A DNA stretch of 64,000 bases, taken from positions 1 to 64,000 of the IMG/VR virus record IMGVR_UViG_3300044613_004618; one strand, written 5' to 3'. This document shows positions 50,812 through 59,422 of this stretch, piece after piece (the stretch's first letter is position 1; the number at the start of each line of letters is the position of its first letter). The stretch is from a virus. The notes below the pieces were generated by a model, which made no database searches, was not told the DNA's origin, and saw nothing but the letters and a program-made list of their open reading frames with translations. Made by a program: the position numbers and the translations under genes.

Positions 50812-51794
50812 GTGACGGCGCGCGAAAGATAATCTTCCGCAACTGGCAGAGCCCGGGCGACATCGTGATGCTGCTCTTCGCCATCAAGAGCCTTCACGAC
50901 AGCTACCCCGGGCAGTTCATCACGGACGTCCGCTGCCCGGCCCGCGAGATCTTCGAGGGCTCGCCGTACATCACGCCGCTTAGCGAGAACGACCCCGGCG
51001 TGGTGATGCTCCAGGCCGAGTATCCGACAATCCACCGGAGCAACACGCACCCGGTGCGGTTCTCCACGGCCTTCGCCGAGCACATCGCGCAGATGCTCAA
51101 CCTGCGCATCCAGCCGTGCCAGTTTCATAGCGTAATCGAGATCACGCCCGCGGAGCAGGGCTGGCTGAGCGCCGTCCACGAGCTGCTGGGCCGCGACGTG
51201 CCGTACTGGATTATCAACGCCGGGCACAAGAGCGACTTCACGGCCAAGGCCTGGGACTTCGAACGCTACCAGGCGCTGGTCGACCGGTTTCCCGGTGTCT
51301 GGTTCGTCCAGGTCGGCGCCAAGGAGCACACCCACCCGGAACTCAAGGGTTCGAACCTGCTCAACTTCGTTGGCAAGACCGACACCCGGCAGCTGATCCG
51401 CCTGGTCTGGCACTCCTTCGGCGTGATCTCCGGCGTGAGCTTCCCGATGCACCTAGCCTATGCTGTGCCGCCTCATCCGCGGTTCAACCGGAAGAGCCGG
51501 GCCAACATCACGATCGCCGGGGGCCGCGAGCCCGCGCACTGGGAAGAGGGGCCCAACCACCATTACCTGCACACCTGCGGCATGCTCTCCTGCTGCGACA
51601 TGGGCGGCTGCTGGAAGAGTCGCGTGGTGCCGCTGGACGACGGCGATAGCAAGAACAACAGCCTGTGCGTCGCGCCGGTGATGCTGCCTACAGGGCAGTG
51701 GATTGGCCGCTGCATGGAGATGATCACCGTAGATGACGTGGCGAGCATCATCGAGAAATACATGACCAACCTGGAGTACGAACCCAAATCGTGA
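50808..51794 (+). CDS. GT9 heptosyltransferase-like protein
   Basis: 328 residues. FRNWQSPGDIVMLLFAIKSL is the N-terminal glycine-loop motif of ADP-heptose transferases. WIINAGHKSDFTAKAWDFER and FPGVWFVQVGAKEHTHPEL match the donor-binding middle, SFGVISGVSFPMHLAYAV the C-terminal motif. Many Cys lie in the last third (CGMLSCCDMGGCWK), unusual for the family and possibly a metal site. Acts on an LPS-like or virion glycan. Confidence 0.75.
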   Translation: MSDGARKIIFRNWQSPGDIVMLLFAIKSLHDSYPGQFITDVRCPAREIFEGSPYITPLSENDPGVVMLQAEYPTIHRSNTHPVRFSTAFAEHIAQMLNLRIQPCQFHSVIEITPAEQGWLSAVHELLGRDVPYWIINAGHKSDFTAKAWDFERYQALVDRFPGVWFVQVGAKEHTHPELKGSNLLNFVGKTDTRQLIRLVWHSFGVISGVSFPMHLAYAVPPHPRFNRKSRANITIAGGREPAHWEEGPNHHYLHTCGMLSCCDMGGCWKSRVVPLDDGDSKNNSLCVAPVMLPTGQWIGRCMEMITVDDVASIIEKYMTNLEYEPKS

Positions 51795-52051
51795 GTGACT
51801 TTAGCTGGACGACCGCCCTGACGGTGTTCGTCGTGTACGTGTTCTTTGACATTCTCTACGCTCTGTACGTTTTGTGCGTCAGTCGGAAGCAGGCTTTTAC
51901 TTCCAGCGCGATCAGCGCTGTTCTGTACAGCCTGGGGGCTTACGGCGTTCGAAGCTACATGGACAACCCCTGGTATCTGATCCCTTTGGCGTGCGGCGCC
52001 TTCCTGGGCACTTATATCGCCGTTAAATACATGGGAGACCTGCACGCATGA
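51791..52051 (+). CDS. Small membrane protein, 86 residues
   Basis: GTG start overlapping the previous stop. Three hydrophobic segments (ALTVFVVYVFFDILYALYVLCV; TSSAISAVLYSLGAYGV; NPWYLIPLACGAFLGTYIAV). The Asn-Pro-x-Tyr-Leu-Ile-Pro stretch with the final GTYIAVKY is a pattern of a small membrane family in phages. Function unknown. Confidence 0.6.
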   Translation: MSDFSWTTALTVFVVYVFFDILYALYVLCVSRKQAFTSSAISAVLYSLGAYGVRSYMDNPWYLIPLACGAFLGTYIAVKYMGDLHA

Positions 52052-52470
52052 CGCCCCGCCGCGACACCACAATCGCTTTAGATTTTGACTGCACGTTCAC
52101 CTCGGACATCGAATTTTGGCGGCTGTTTGTGCGGCTCTGCGCCAAACGGGGCCACAAGGTCGTTCTGGTCACGGCGCGCTTCGACACGATCGAGAACCGC
52201 GTCCTGGTCGCCGACGTGCTGGGCCGCGCGACTTTTGAGCTTCTTTCGGGCGCAGTATTTACCGGCCGCCAACCCAAACGCCCCGTCGCTGAAGAGCAGG
52301 GCTTCAGGATCGACATCTGGATCGACGACCTGCCGGAGTTTGTGGGAGACGCCAGTCTTGAGCTGCTTGAGACGATTAAGTCGCAGCAGTCGATCTTTGA
52401 GACCCTGCCCGTTGTTTCCATGGGCGCCGTGGACCCAAACGCCGTCTGGGAGCCCAACTGTGAACAATGA
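52048..52470 (+). CDS. HAD-superfamily phosphatase-like protein
   Basis: 140 residues. IALDFDCTFTSD is HAD motif I (D-x-D-x-T), VVLVTAR is motif II, and IDIWIDDLPEF carries the acidic motif IV. It is shorter than most HADs, with only a minimal cap. In a glycan locus it could dephosphorylate a sugar or nucleotide intermediate. ATGA overlap with the preceding gene. Confidence 0.72.
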   Translation: MTPRRDTTIALDFDCTFTSDIEFWRLFVRLCAKRGHKVVLVTARFDTIENRVLVADVLGRATFELLSGAVFTGRQPKRPVAEEQGFRIDIWIDDLPEFVGDASLELLETIKSQQSIFETLPVVSMGAVDPNAVWEPNCEQ

Positions 52471-52786
52471 GACTGTCTATTTGCTCTTAGCCTTCGCGCT
52501 GGGCTACCTGACCGGCCGGGCCGACTCCCTGTACCGTGCGCTGCGGGACCGCTACGCCCCGCCGCCCAAGGCCGGGTTCTTTGCCGACGCCCCGCGGGCC
52601 GAGCGCGAGCTTGCGCCGCGGCAGGCTCCAAAGATATCTATTGACGAGCGAAAGGTCGTCTCGGAAATCAGCACGGCGGGCATCGAGCGGTCCGAGCAGG
52701 CCGCCCAGCAGATTGGGACGAAAACCGTGCAGTCTGATAACATCGACGCGTCAGTCAGCAAACTGGCGCAACTCAAAGGGAGATAA
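52460..52786 (+). CDS. Membrane-anchored small protein upstream of actin homologue
   Basis: 108 residues from the GTG inside the end of the HAD gene. N-terminal membrane segment (VYLLLAFALGYLTGRADSL), then a soluble tail with heptad-like helices (EISTAGIERSEQAAQQIGT; NIDASVSKLAQLKG). A GATATC site lies in the tail, read PKISID. It ends 2 bases before the actin-like gene, so an anchor or adaptor for the filament is an attractive guess. Confidence 0.55.
   Translation: MNNETVYLLLAFALGYLTGRADSLYRALRDRYAPPPKAGFFADAPRAERELAPRQAPKISIDERKVVSEISTAGIERSEQAAQQIGTKTVQSDNIDASVSKLAQLKGR
52630..52641. repeat. WWWGATATCWWW site 23
   Basis: AAAGATATCTAT in the gene before the actin homologue, read KISI. Confidence 0.85.
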
Positions 52787-52788
52787 TC

Positions 52789-53820
52789 ATGGCCAAGGGT
52801 CTCGACGTCGGTACTTCGTTCATCGTGCTCGCGCAGGACGCCAAGGAGAACACCACGACTAGCACGACGCAGGTCGGGCAGGTCGAGTACAAGGATTTCC
52901 GCGACGCGTTTTACGTGATCAAGCCGACGACCCCCGTGGCCACGAAGATGATCGAGAAGGGCCTGACCGGGCGAGTCTTCGTGAAGGACGAGGACGGCAG
53001 CTTCATCATCCTGGGTAAGGATGCCATCGAGAAGGCCATCGAGCGCAACGACTCAGCGAAGCGCCCCATGCACAAGGGCGTGGTCAGCGTGAAAGAGAAG
53101 GCCGCCCAGCGGGTCCTGGCCTACATCCTCAAGGAAGTGGCCGGGAAGGCCGCGCAACCCGGCGAGAAGCTCGTGTTTTGCATTCCGGCGCAGCCCGTCG
53201 ACCAAGAAGACGAAGACTTCGACGTCGGTTACCACGAGGACGTCGTCACGCGAATCCTGGGCGAGTGTGGCTACGAGGCCCGGGCGATCAACGAAGCTGA
53301 AGCCCTGTGCTACTCGGAGCTGGAGAACGACGACTACACCGGGCTGGCGCTCTCCTGCGGCGCCGGAATGGTGAACTGCTGCGTGATGCTCAACGGCGAA
53401 CCAACCGTGATGTTCTCGACCACCAAGAGCGGCGACTGGATCGATCGGATGACCGCGGTGGCCACCGGCGAGCCGGACAGCGTCGTTCAGGCCGAGAAGG
53501 AGCACGGCGAGTTTACGATCGGCCAGCCCAACGCCAGCGCGATCCTTTCGGCCGTCTCAAGCTACTACGAGCGGCTTATCGACTACACGACCAAGCAGCT
53601 CGCTGCGGCCATGGCGGGCCACAAGCTGCTCCCCAAGTTCAAGAATCCACTCCCGGTAGTCATTGCCGGTGGCACCAGCCAAGCCAAGGGCTTTGTGCCA
53701 CGGTTTCATGAGAAGCTCGTCGAGAACGGCTTCCCGATCGCGATCAAGGAAGTCCGGCACGCCAAGGATCCGCTCCACGCCGTGGCCCGTGGCTGCCTGG
53801 TTGCCGCCAAGATCCTGTGA
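52789..53820 (+). CDS. Actin-like ATPase (ParM/MreB-type)
   Basis: 343 residues. Phosphate-1 loop GLDVGTS (4-10), phosphate-2 loop ALSCGAGMVN (187-196) and adenosine motif VIAGGTSQAKGF (291-302) with a C-terminal HAVARGCLVAA are the landmarks of the actin/HSP70 ATPase fold. Length suits a ParM-like polymerising protein. In phages such filaments position or segregate DNA, or move virions. No ParR homologue adjoins; the membrane protein just upstream is a possible partner. Confidence 0.78.
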   Translation: MAKGLDVGTSFIVLAQDAKENTTTSTTQVGQVEYKDFRDAFYVIKPTTPVATKMIEKGLTGRVFVKDEDGSFIILGKDAIEKAIERNDSAKRPMHKGVVSVKEKAAQRVLAYILKEVAGKAAQPGEKLVFCIPAQPVDQEDEDFDVGYHEDVVTRILGECGYEARAINEAEALCYSELENDDYTGLALSCGAGMVNCCVMLNGEPTVMFSTTKSGDWIDRMTAVATGEPDSVVQAEKEHGEFTIGQPNASAILSAVSSYYERLIDYTTKQLAAAMAGHKLLPKFKNPLPVVIAGGTSQAKGFVPRFHEKLVENGFPIAIKEVRHAKDPLHAVARGCLVAAKIL

Positions 53821-53827
53821 GAGGGAC

Positions 53828-54796
53828 ATGGAAGACCGTGGTCGGTTGGAGCGCTACTATCGCGCGCTCGAGACGAAGAGCCTCGATCGGCTAGTGGGCT
53901 GCTCTTACTATCCGATGTGGCTGCACGGCCGCAAGGACCGCTGGGTGTACTGCAACCCGAGCATAGCCCGCCACCCCGACGGCGGTTTCGTGTCGCTGGT
54001 GCGGTACTCCAGCTGGCCGCGCGTCACGGTGGTTTACCCGGTCCATTCCGACCTGGTGTTGGCGCGCCTGGACGACGACTACAACGTCGTGTCCATGAAG
54101 CCGCTGGCGGAACCAAAAAGACAAGTCGACACGTCATTCAAGCAAACTTACGGGCCCGAGGATGCGCGGCTGTTCCGGTTGAAGGGGCGGTGGTACGCCA
54201 CGGCTACGTTTTTTGACGTGCCCGAGTGCCGCGTCGACTCCAACGTGTTTGCGCGGATGGGTCTGCTCGAGTTTGACGAGGACTTCAACTGGACGGACCT
54301 GACGGTGCTGCCGTGCCCTTTCAAGCAGCACGAAAAGAACTGGATGAACATTGAAGGCGAGATGGCGTGGCTTTACTCGGCGCACGACACCCGAGTGGCC
54401 CGCTACAACTTTGAGACGCGGCTGCTGGGCTACTACTACCCGCAGCCGACGCCGGAAATTATGCAGCACGCCCGAGGTAGTTCGCAACTGATCGACATTG
54501 GCAAAAACAGGCTTCTGGGCGTTGTGCATGAGTCCGTCCAGGAGGTTCCCACGCGGTCCTATATTGGAAGCTACCGCGCGTACAGCCATCGATTTGTGCT
54601 TTACTCCCGCGAACCGTTTGAGCTGAAGGCCGTTTCCGAGCTGTTCCATTTCTTTGCCCCCGGGCACGTCGAATTTGCCGCGGGCCTCGCCGCCGCAGAT
54701 GCGCGTCTTGTGGTCTCGTTCGGCCACCACGACAGCTGGGCCTGGCTGGCGGCCATGAAGCTTGACAACGTGCTTAACGTTCTAAACCCCGTCTAG
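53828..54796 (+). CDS. GH130-like beta-propeller sugar enzyme
   Basis: 322 residues from the ATG behind GAGAGG. CNPSIARHPDGGFVSLVRYS, YGPEDARLFRLKGRWYATA, EKNWMNIEGEMAWLYS and a C-terminal VEFAAGLAAAD with VVSFGHHDSWAWLA are motifs of the five-bladed propellers of GH130 phosphorylases and related mannosyltransferases. The catalytic Asp of GH130 would be near GPEDARLF. Could move a mannose-type sugar; substrate unknown. Confidence 0.65.
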   Translation: MEDRGRLERYYRALETKSLDRLVGCSYYPMWLHGRKDRWVYCNPSIARHPDGGFVSLVRYSSWPRVTVVYPVHSDLVLARLDDDYNVVSMKPLAEPKRQVDTSFKQTYGPEDARLFRLKGRWYATATFFDVPECRVDSNVFARMGLLEFDEDFNWTDLTVLPCPFKQHEKNWMNIEGEMAWLYSAHDTRVARYNFETRLLGYYYPQPTPEIMQHARGSSQLIDIGKNRLLGVVHESVQEVPTRSYIGSYRAYSHRFVLYSREPFELKAVSELFHFFAPGHVEFAAGLAAADARLVVSFGHHDSWAWLAAMKLDNVLNVLNPV

Positions 54797-54803
54797 GCGC
54801 CTT

Positions 54804-55904
54804 ATGTACGACGTGCTACTGGTTGGCGCCGGGTTGTTCAGCGCAGTCTTTGCGCGCCAGTGCCTCGACGCAGGGCGCAAGGTGCTGGTCATTGAGCGGC
54901 GGGCGCATCCGGGCGGCAACTGCTACACGGAGCGGCGCAACGGCATCGACGTTCACGTCTACGGGCCGCACATTTTCCATACCAGCAGCGCGCGCATCTG
55001 GGATTACGTGCGGCAGTTTGCAAACTTTAACAACTTTGTGAACCGGCCCAAGGTTCATTACAACGGCCGCCTGTACTCTTTTCCGATCAACCTGTTCACT
55101 CTCTACCAACTTTGGGGTGTTCAGACCCCCGAGGAGGCCCGGCGCAAGCTGGACGAGGTGCGCGTCCCGATCGAGAACCCGGCCAACCTCGAAGAATGGG
55201 TGCTTTCCCAGGTCGGCGAAGAGATCTACGGCGTGTTTATTCGCGGGTACACGCAAAAGCAGTGGATGCGCGATCCGCGGCAGCTCCCCGCGAGCATTAT
55301 TCGCCGCCTGCCCATCCGGCTCACCTTCGACGACAACTACTTCAACGACACGTTTCAGGGCATCCCCGAAGACGGCTACACGGCCCTGCTGCAACGCTTG
55401 CTGGACGGGGCGACGATCGAGCTGGAGCAGGATTACTTCGCCGCGCGGGAGGCCTGGGACGCACGAGCGCGGACGGTGGTGTTCACCGGGCGGCTCGACC
55501 AGTTTTACGACCACCGGTTCGGGCCGCTCGAATACCGCACGCTCCGGTTCGAGCATGAGCAGCACGCCGTCGAGGATTACCAGGGCAACGCGATCGTGAA
55601 CTACACGGCGGCCGACGTTCCGTATACTCGTGTCGTTGAGCACAAGCATTTCTCAGGCGCTCGGTCGCCGCTCACGCACATCACGCGCGAGTACCCGGTC
55701 GCCTGGGAGCCGCAATCCGTGCCGTACTACCCGATCTCCGACGCCGCCAACACGGCCAAGTACGAGCAGTACGCCGCGCTGGTCAAGTTGGAAAGGAAAC
55801 ACCTGTTCGGCGGCCGCCTGGCGGAGTACCGCTACTACGACATGCACCAAGTGATCGGCAGCGCACTGACCGCCGCCGCCAAGTACCTGGAAAACCGCCC
55901 ATGA
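54804..55904 (+). CDS. glf: UDP-galactopyranose mutase
   Basis: 366 residues. The FAD-binding GxGxxG-like start is VGAGLFSAVFARQ, followed by RRAHPGGNCYTERRNGIDVH and YGPHIFHTSS. KVHYNGRLYSFPINL and IRGYTQKQW, and later FTGRLDQFYDHRFGPLEYR, are signatures of the family. Converts UDP-Galp to UDP-Galf, so the phage may make galactofuranose for its own or the host glycan. Stop overlaps the next ATG by 4. Confidence 0.92.
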   Translation: MYDVLLVGAGLFSAVFARQCLDAGRKVLVIERRAHPGGNCYTERRNGIDVHVYGPHIFHTSSARIWDYVRQFANFNNFVNRPKVHYNGRLYSFPINLFTLYQLWGVQTPEEARRKLDEVRVPIENPANLEEWVLSQVGEEIYGVFIRGYTQKQWMRDPRQLPASIIRRLPIRLTFDDNYFNDTFQGIPEDGYTALLQRLLDGATIELEQDYFAAREAWDARARTVVFTGRLDQFYDHRFGPLEYRTLRFEHEQHAVEDYQGNAIVNYTAADVPYTRVVEHKHFSGARSPLTHITREYPVAWEPQSVPYYPISDAANTAKYEQYAALVKLERKHLFGGRLAEYRYYDMHQVIGSALTAAAKYLENRP

Positions 55905-57364
55905 TTTACAAGCCCGACGTTCTGCCGGTCTGCATCACCTACACGGCCGACTTCCAGAAAATGGTGAACCACGCCTGCTCGACGCTGGCGCACCCGAAGA
56001 TCCAGCTCCATTTGAATCAGGTGACGCTTGACGAGAGCTACGAGGGTTTTCGCAGCGCGGGGTGGTTCGAGTGCCTCAAGCGGAAAATGCTGTTCTTCTA
56101 CGATTTCATGTCGAAGCTGCCTCTCAACGCGGTGGCCTGCTCGATCGACGGCGACATCCAGTTCTTCGACGCCGACGCGCTGTACAACCTGAAGGACCGC
56201 CTCGCACGCTCGTCGCTGTGCTGCTACGGCCAGGCTGAGCACTGGCTGGAGGAGCCCAACCGCCGCAAGTCGCGCGTAGCGAACGGCGGCTTTTTCATGA
56301 TGAAAAAAACGCCAGCGGTGATGCGCTGGCTCAAGACCGTGCTGAGCCAGAATTACACCACGCAGTACCTGGGAGACCAGGAATTTCTCAATCACTTTCT
56401 GCAAAAACAACGCGTCCCTTACGTGTTGCTTCCGCCCCAGCAGTTCATGCACGGCGGCCCCATCGCGGAGAAGACCGAGAACTTTGTCGACCCGGTGCGG
56501 CTAGTGATGCACCACGCCACTTGGGCGACGAACGTTGACGACAAGCAGAAGCAGATGAACATCGTGCGCGAGCTGTGCAACTTGCCGCCGGTGGACTGGG
56601 ACAACGTTCAGCTGAAGAACCCGAACGTTGTGTATTACCTGAACGGTGATTCGCGCGGCCGAATGCCGCCGCTCAAGCACCCCAACGCCCTGGTGCTGGC
56701 GCGGTACAACGAAGATCTCTCTTGGGCGGAGCCGTGGACCGACAAGCTGGACGTGTTCGTCTACAACAAGGGCGCGCCGTATCCGGGCAAACTGAACGCG
56801 AACTGGTCCACCCTGCCCAACGTCGGCCGCGAGGCGCATACCTACCTGACGCACATCATCGACAACTACGACCGGCTGCACGACGTGACGATTTTTCTGC
56901 AGGGTCGGATTGACGACTGCCACGCGTACCCGGCGGACCAGCTCGAGCGGTACATCGCGCCCGCCAAGGAGCACGGATTCAGCGCCAGCCAGTTCATTCT
57001 GGTGCGGCCGGAGTACTGGAACGGCATCGAGTTCATGAAGCTCCAAAAATACGCTCCCCAGGTGCGCAGCGGCGCGCTCAAGCTCTACAAGCCTGGCATG
57101 CTTTCCTACATCCGGGAGCACGTTGGAAAGATCCCGGTGACCATGGCGATCACCTATTGCGGCTGCTTCGCCGCAAGTCGAGAAGCCATCTGCCGCCACC
57201 CGGTGTCTTTCTACGAGCAGCTGCGCAAGACCGTTTCGCACCACAGCGGACCGGAAGAGGCGCACTTTCTGGAGCGGCTCTGGGCGTACATTTTCAGCGG
57301 CACGGCTTACGTGCCGCAGCTCCTGCGCATTCCGCCCCAGCACCGAGACAAGTTTCTTTACTGA
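55901..57364 (+). CDS. Two-domain sugar enzyme: GT-A-like plus DUF3431
   Basis: 487 residues. N-terminal 240: VACSIDGDIQFFDADAL (DxD), VANGGFFMMKKTPAVM and YLGDQEFLNHFLQ fit a GT77-like GT-A fold. C-terminal 245: ARYNEDLSWAEPWTD, VYNKGAPY, LPNVGREAHTYLTHIIDNYD, VTIFLQGRIDD are the DUF3431 landmarks, usually a stand-alone glycan enzyme. The fusion suggests sequential use on the same acceptor. ATGA overlaps on both sides. Confidence 0.7.
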   Translation: MIYKPDVLPVCITYTADFQKMVNHACSTLAHPKIQLHLNQVTLDESYEGFRSAGWFECLKRKMLFFYDFMSKLPLNAVACSIDGDIQFFDADALYNLKDRLARSSLCCYGQAEHWLEEPNRRKSRVANGGFFMMKKTPAVMRWLKTVLSQNYTTQYLGDQEFLNHFLQKQRVPYVLLPPQQFMHGGPIAEKTENFVDPVRLVMHHATWATNVDDKQKQMNIVRELCNLPPVDWDNVQLKNPNVVYYLNGDSRGRMPPLKHPNALVLARYNEDLSWAEPWTDKLDVFVYNKGAPYPGKLNANWSTLPNVGREAHTYLTHIIDNYDRLHDVTIFLQGRIDDCHAYPADQLERYIAPAKEHGFSASQFILVRPEYWNGIEFMKLQKYAPQVRSGALKLYKPGMLSYIREHVGKIPVTMAITYCGCFAASREAICRHPVSFYEQLRKTVSHHSGPEEAHFLERLWAYIFSGTAYVPQLLRIPPQHRDKFLY

Positions 57365-57996
57365 TGCCGCTTGATTACCGTCACATACCGGCTTTTTGCA
57401 TCAACCTCGAGCGCCGTTTGGACCGGTGGGCGCTGGCGGCGCAGGAGTTTGCGCGGCTCGGTCTATCCGTAACGCGTTGGCCCGGCGTGGAGTACACAGC
57501 GTCGCCCTACCCTGCGCTGCGCCCGGGCCAGGCCGGATGCCTCGACAGCCACAAGCAGATTTGGCGGCACGTGCTCGAGAACGGCTGGCCTGCGGCGATG
57601 ATCTTCGAGGACGACGTCATCTTTTCTAGCGATTTCAAAGATATCTTTTCCGCCGCGGCGCTGGAGCTGCCCGGGGACTGGGACGTCTGGTCGTTGCACG
57701 CCACGCACGCCCAGGTGACGCTGCGCGTCCAATATGTCGCCGCGCTGCGCGGCTCGCTCTGGGGGACGCACGGTTATCTTGTTTCGCCGCGCGGCTGCAC
57801 GCGGCTGCTGGCGCTTCCCGACGACCAGCCGGTGGACTACCGCATCAGCCCCGTGCTCACCGATTGCGGGGGCGCCGTGTACGGAATCCCTGTCGAGCGC
57901 GCCATTGTATTTCAGCGCGGGGGAGAGGATAGCGACATTCAGGTCACTGACCAGAATGATTTCTGGCGCCGTCAGCGCGCGCGCTATTGCCGCTAA
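57364..57996 (+). CDS. GT25 family glycosyltransferase
   Basis: 210 residues from the ATG overlapping the preceding stop. AFCINLERRLDRW, PGQAGCLDSHKQIWRHVLE and AMIFEDDVIFSSDF (EDD near 82-84) are the GT25 motifs. The family contains LOS galactosyltransferases and the collagen hydroxylysine galactosyltransferases of animals and viruses. In a phage with two collagen-like fibres the second role is worth testing. A GATATC site is read FKDIF. Confidence 0.8.
   Translation: MPLDYRHIPAFCINLERRLDRWALAAQEFARLGLSVTRWPGVEYTASPYPALRPGQAGCLDSHKQIWRHVLENGWPAAMIFEDDVIFSSDFKDIFSAAALELPGDWDVWSLHATHAQVTLRVQYVAALRGSLWGTHGYLVSPRGCTRLLALPDDQPVDYRISPVLTDCGGAVYGIPVERAIVFQRGGEDSDIQVTDQNDFWRRQRARYCR
57637..57648. 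repeat. WWWGATATCWWW site 24
   Basis: AAAGATATCTTT inside the GT25 gene, read KDIF. Confidence 0.85.
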
Positions 57997-58380
57997 AACC
58001 GCCTGTTGGGGCTATGCAGCCGCGCCGTTTAGCGCTATTTCTATGGGTGCAGCTCTTTGACAACCCGTTTTGCGCCCGTCTGTCGCGAACTGATAAATTA
58101 GTGTTTGCACGCGAAAGCGCGCAAATACCGCAGGTTAGTCGTGGTGGCCGACTGGTTAGGCGCTATTTCGGCGGCATGGATGCCTCCGGGGTAGCAGGAT
58201 CCGTGGTCAGGACATGACGTGAACACGGTCGGAGGCGCGGTGAATGCCACACGGGGCGAACATATGCCTTTGTAAGTCACCGCATTACTCCAGCTTGCTG
58301 GAGACGGACCTGGTGGTAGGGGATCCCAGGAGCTTGCGGTACCGACACAACATTTACAGCCTAGCGCCGGGAGCCAGCGG
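57997..58380 (+). other. Hairpin-rich leader of the lysis region
   Basis: No supported gene in 384 bases. Hairpins include TTTGCACGC-GAAA-GCGCGCAAA (58104-58125, GNRA-type loop), GCCTCCG/CGGAGGC (58182-58236) enclosing CCGTG/CACGG and GTCA/TGAC, and CTCCAGCTTGCTGGAG (58288-58303). A structured RNA or riboswitch-like leader before the holin-like gene is plausible. Confidence 0.55.
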
Positions 58381-58720
58381 GATGTTATTTGAGCCGGGTC
58401 ATCCAATCTGGGTGTTTCTGAGCGCTTTTGGAGTTTCTTCCTTTGCGGGTCTCGCCACGTATTTACGGTTTTCCCGTAAAATGACGCGGCTGGGGCTGTT
58501 TAGCGCTATGCTGAATGCTGGCTGCATGGGCCTGGCGATTTCGCTGCTCTGGTACCAGCACTACCGAAACTCGGAGAATATCTACGGGCTGATCGGAATC
58601 TGCGTGTTTGCCGGAATGAGCGGCTCGGCGGTGACCGACGTTGTGTGGTCGATTCTTTCCGGCGCTGGCATCAAGGTGAAAATCACCCACGAGCACAACA
58701 GGAGTAACGAGGATGACTGA
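58381..58720 (+). CDS. Holin-like membrane protein
   Basis: I choose the ATG at 58381 with GGGAG upstream; the frame is open to 58244 but that part runs over the hairpins. 112 residues, three membrane segments (WVFLSAFGVSSFAGLATYL; GLFSAMLNAGCMGLAISLLW; YGLIGICVFAGMSGSAVTDVVW) and a polar charged C-terminus (HEHNRSNEDD), as in class I/III holins. It opens the probable lysis region. Confidence 0.65.
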
Positions 58721-58865
58721 CCGCAAACTTCGGCACACGCTCTCCGCGGCCGCCTGGATCGGAACCCTGCTGTGGGCGCTGGCGCTTTTGTCGACCGCTT
58801 CTGCGGCGGTGTATCACGCGCGGGCGATCGCCGGGACCAGCACAGAAACGCAAGCTCACCCATGA
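58713..58865 (+). CDS. Short membrane protein, 50 residues
   Basis: The ATG at 58713 overlaps the holin stop by 8 bases, behind GGAG. One membrane segment (AAWIGTLLWALALLSTASAAVY), basic N-terminus, short polar tail. Could be an antiholin-type or pinholin protein or a signal-anchor release peptide. Confidence 0.6.
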   Translation: MTDRKLRHTLSAAAWIGTLLWALALLSTASAAVYHARAIAGTSTETQAHP

Positions 58866-59422
58866 GCCCTTTTACGATCATGATGAGCGAACCGCGTTCT
58901 GGAAAAATTCGCACCGTAGCCGCTTGGTGGGCCCTGGCTGCCTCGGTGCTGTGCGCCCTGCTGCTTTGGCGCTACGCCGCGGCGCTGAACGCCCGCGAGA
59001 GTGAACTGATCAAGGTCATTAACTATTCAGCCGACGCCGTGATTGTCTGCGACGCCCAGGGCAAAGTGCTTTTTGCCAACGACGCTGTCTGGACGATCAC
59101 CGGGTTCACCGAGCGCGATCTGGCCGACCACGGCCTGTCGCAGATCATTCCAGAGTATCTCCGCGACAACCACCTCAAGGGGTTGGAGCGAGCTCGTGAC
59201 AAAAGCGACCGAGGCATTGAGGGCGTCCACTACCGGGCGATCTACCCTGTGCTGCGCAAGAGCGGCGAGCCCATCCTATGCTTGGTGAGCGTCGGCAGCG
59301 TGCTTCACTGGGGTAGCCCGCAGTTTTTTGCGTTCATTACGCCTGTTGCCGCCTCCGGCACGCCCAACCCGGCAGACAACCCGGCAAACTTGTCCGTCAT
59401 TCCGCCCTCAAAACTAAAGTGA
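58862..59422 (+). CDS. Membrane-anchored PAS domain protein
   Basis: 186 residues, ATGA overlap with the preceding gene. One membrane segment (VAAWWALAASVLCALLLWRYAAAL), then a PAS domain: LIKVINYSADAVIVCDAQGK, VLFANDAVWTITGFTERDL, with HYRAIYPVLRKSGEPI and FFAFITPV. No kinase or cyclase output is attached. A membrane sensor is very unusual in a phage lysis region; it could tune lysis timing to a small ligand or redox state. Confidence 0.68.
   Translation: MSPFTIMMSEPRSGKIRTVAAWWALAASVLCALLLWRYAAALNARESELIKVINYSADAVIVCDAQGKVLFANDAVWTITGFTERDLADHGLSQIIPEYLRDNHLKGLERARDKSDRGIEGVHYRAIYPVLRKSGEPILCLVSVGSVLHWGSPQFFAFITPVAASGTPNPADNPANLSVIPPSKLK

Noticed and set aside
58244-58380. N-terminal extension of the holin-like gene
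   Set aside because: It covers conserved-looking hairpins, has no ribosome site, and the shorter start at 58381 has GGGAG upstream.
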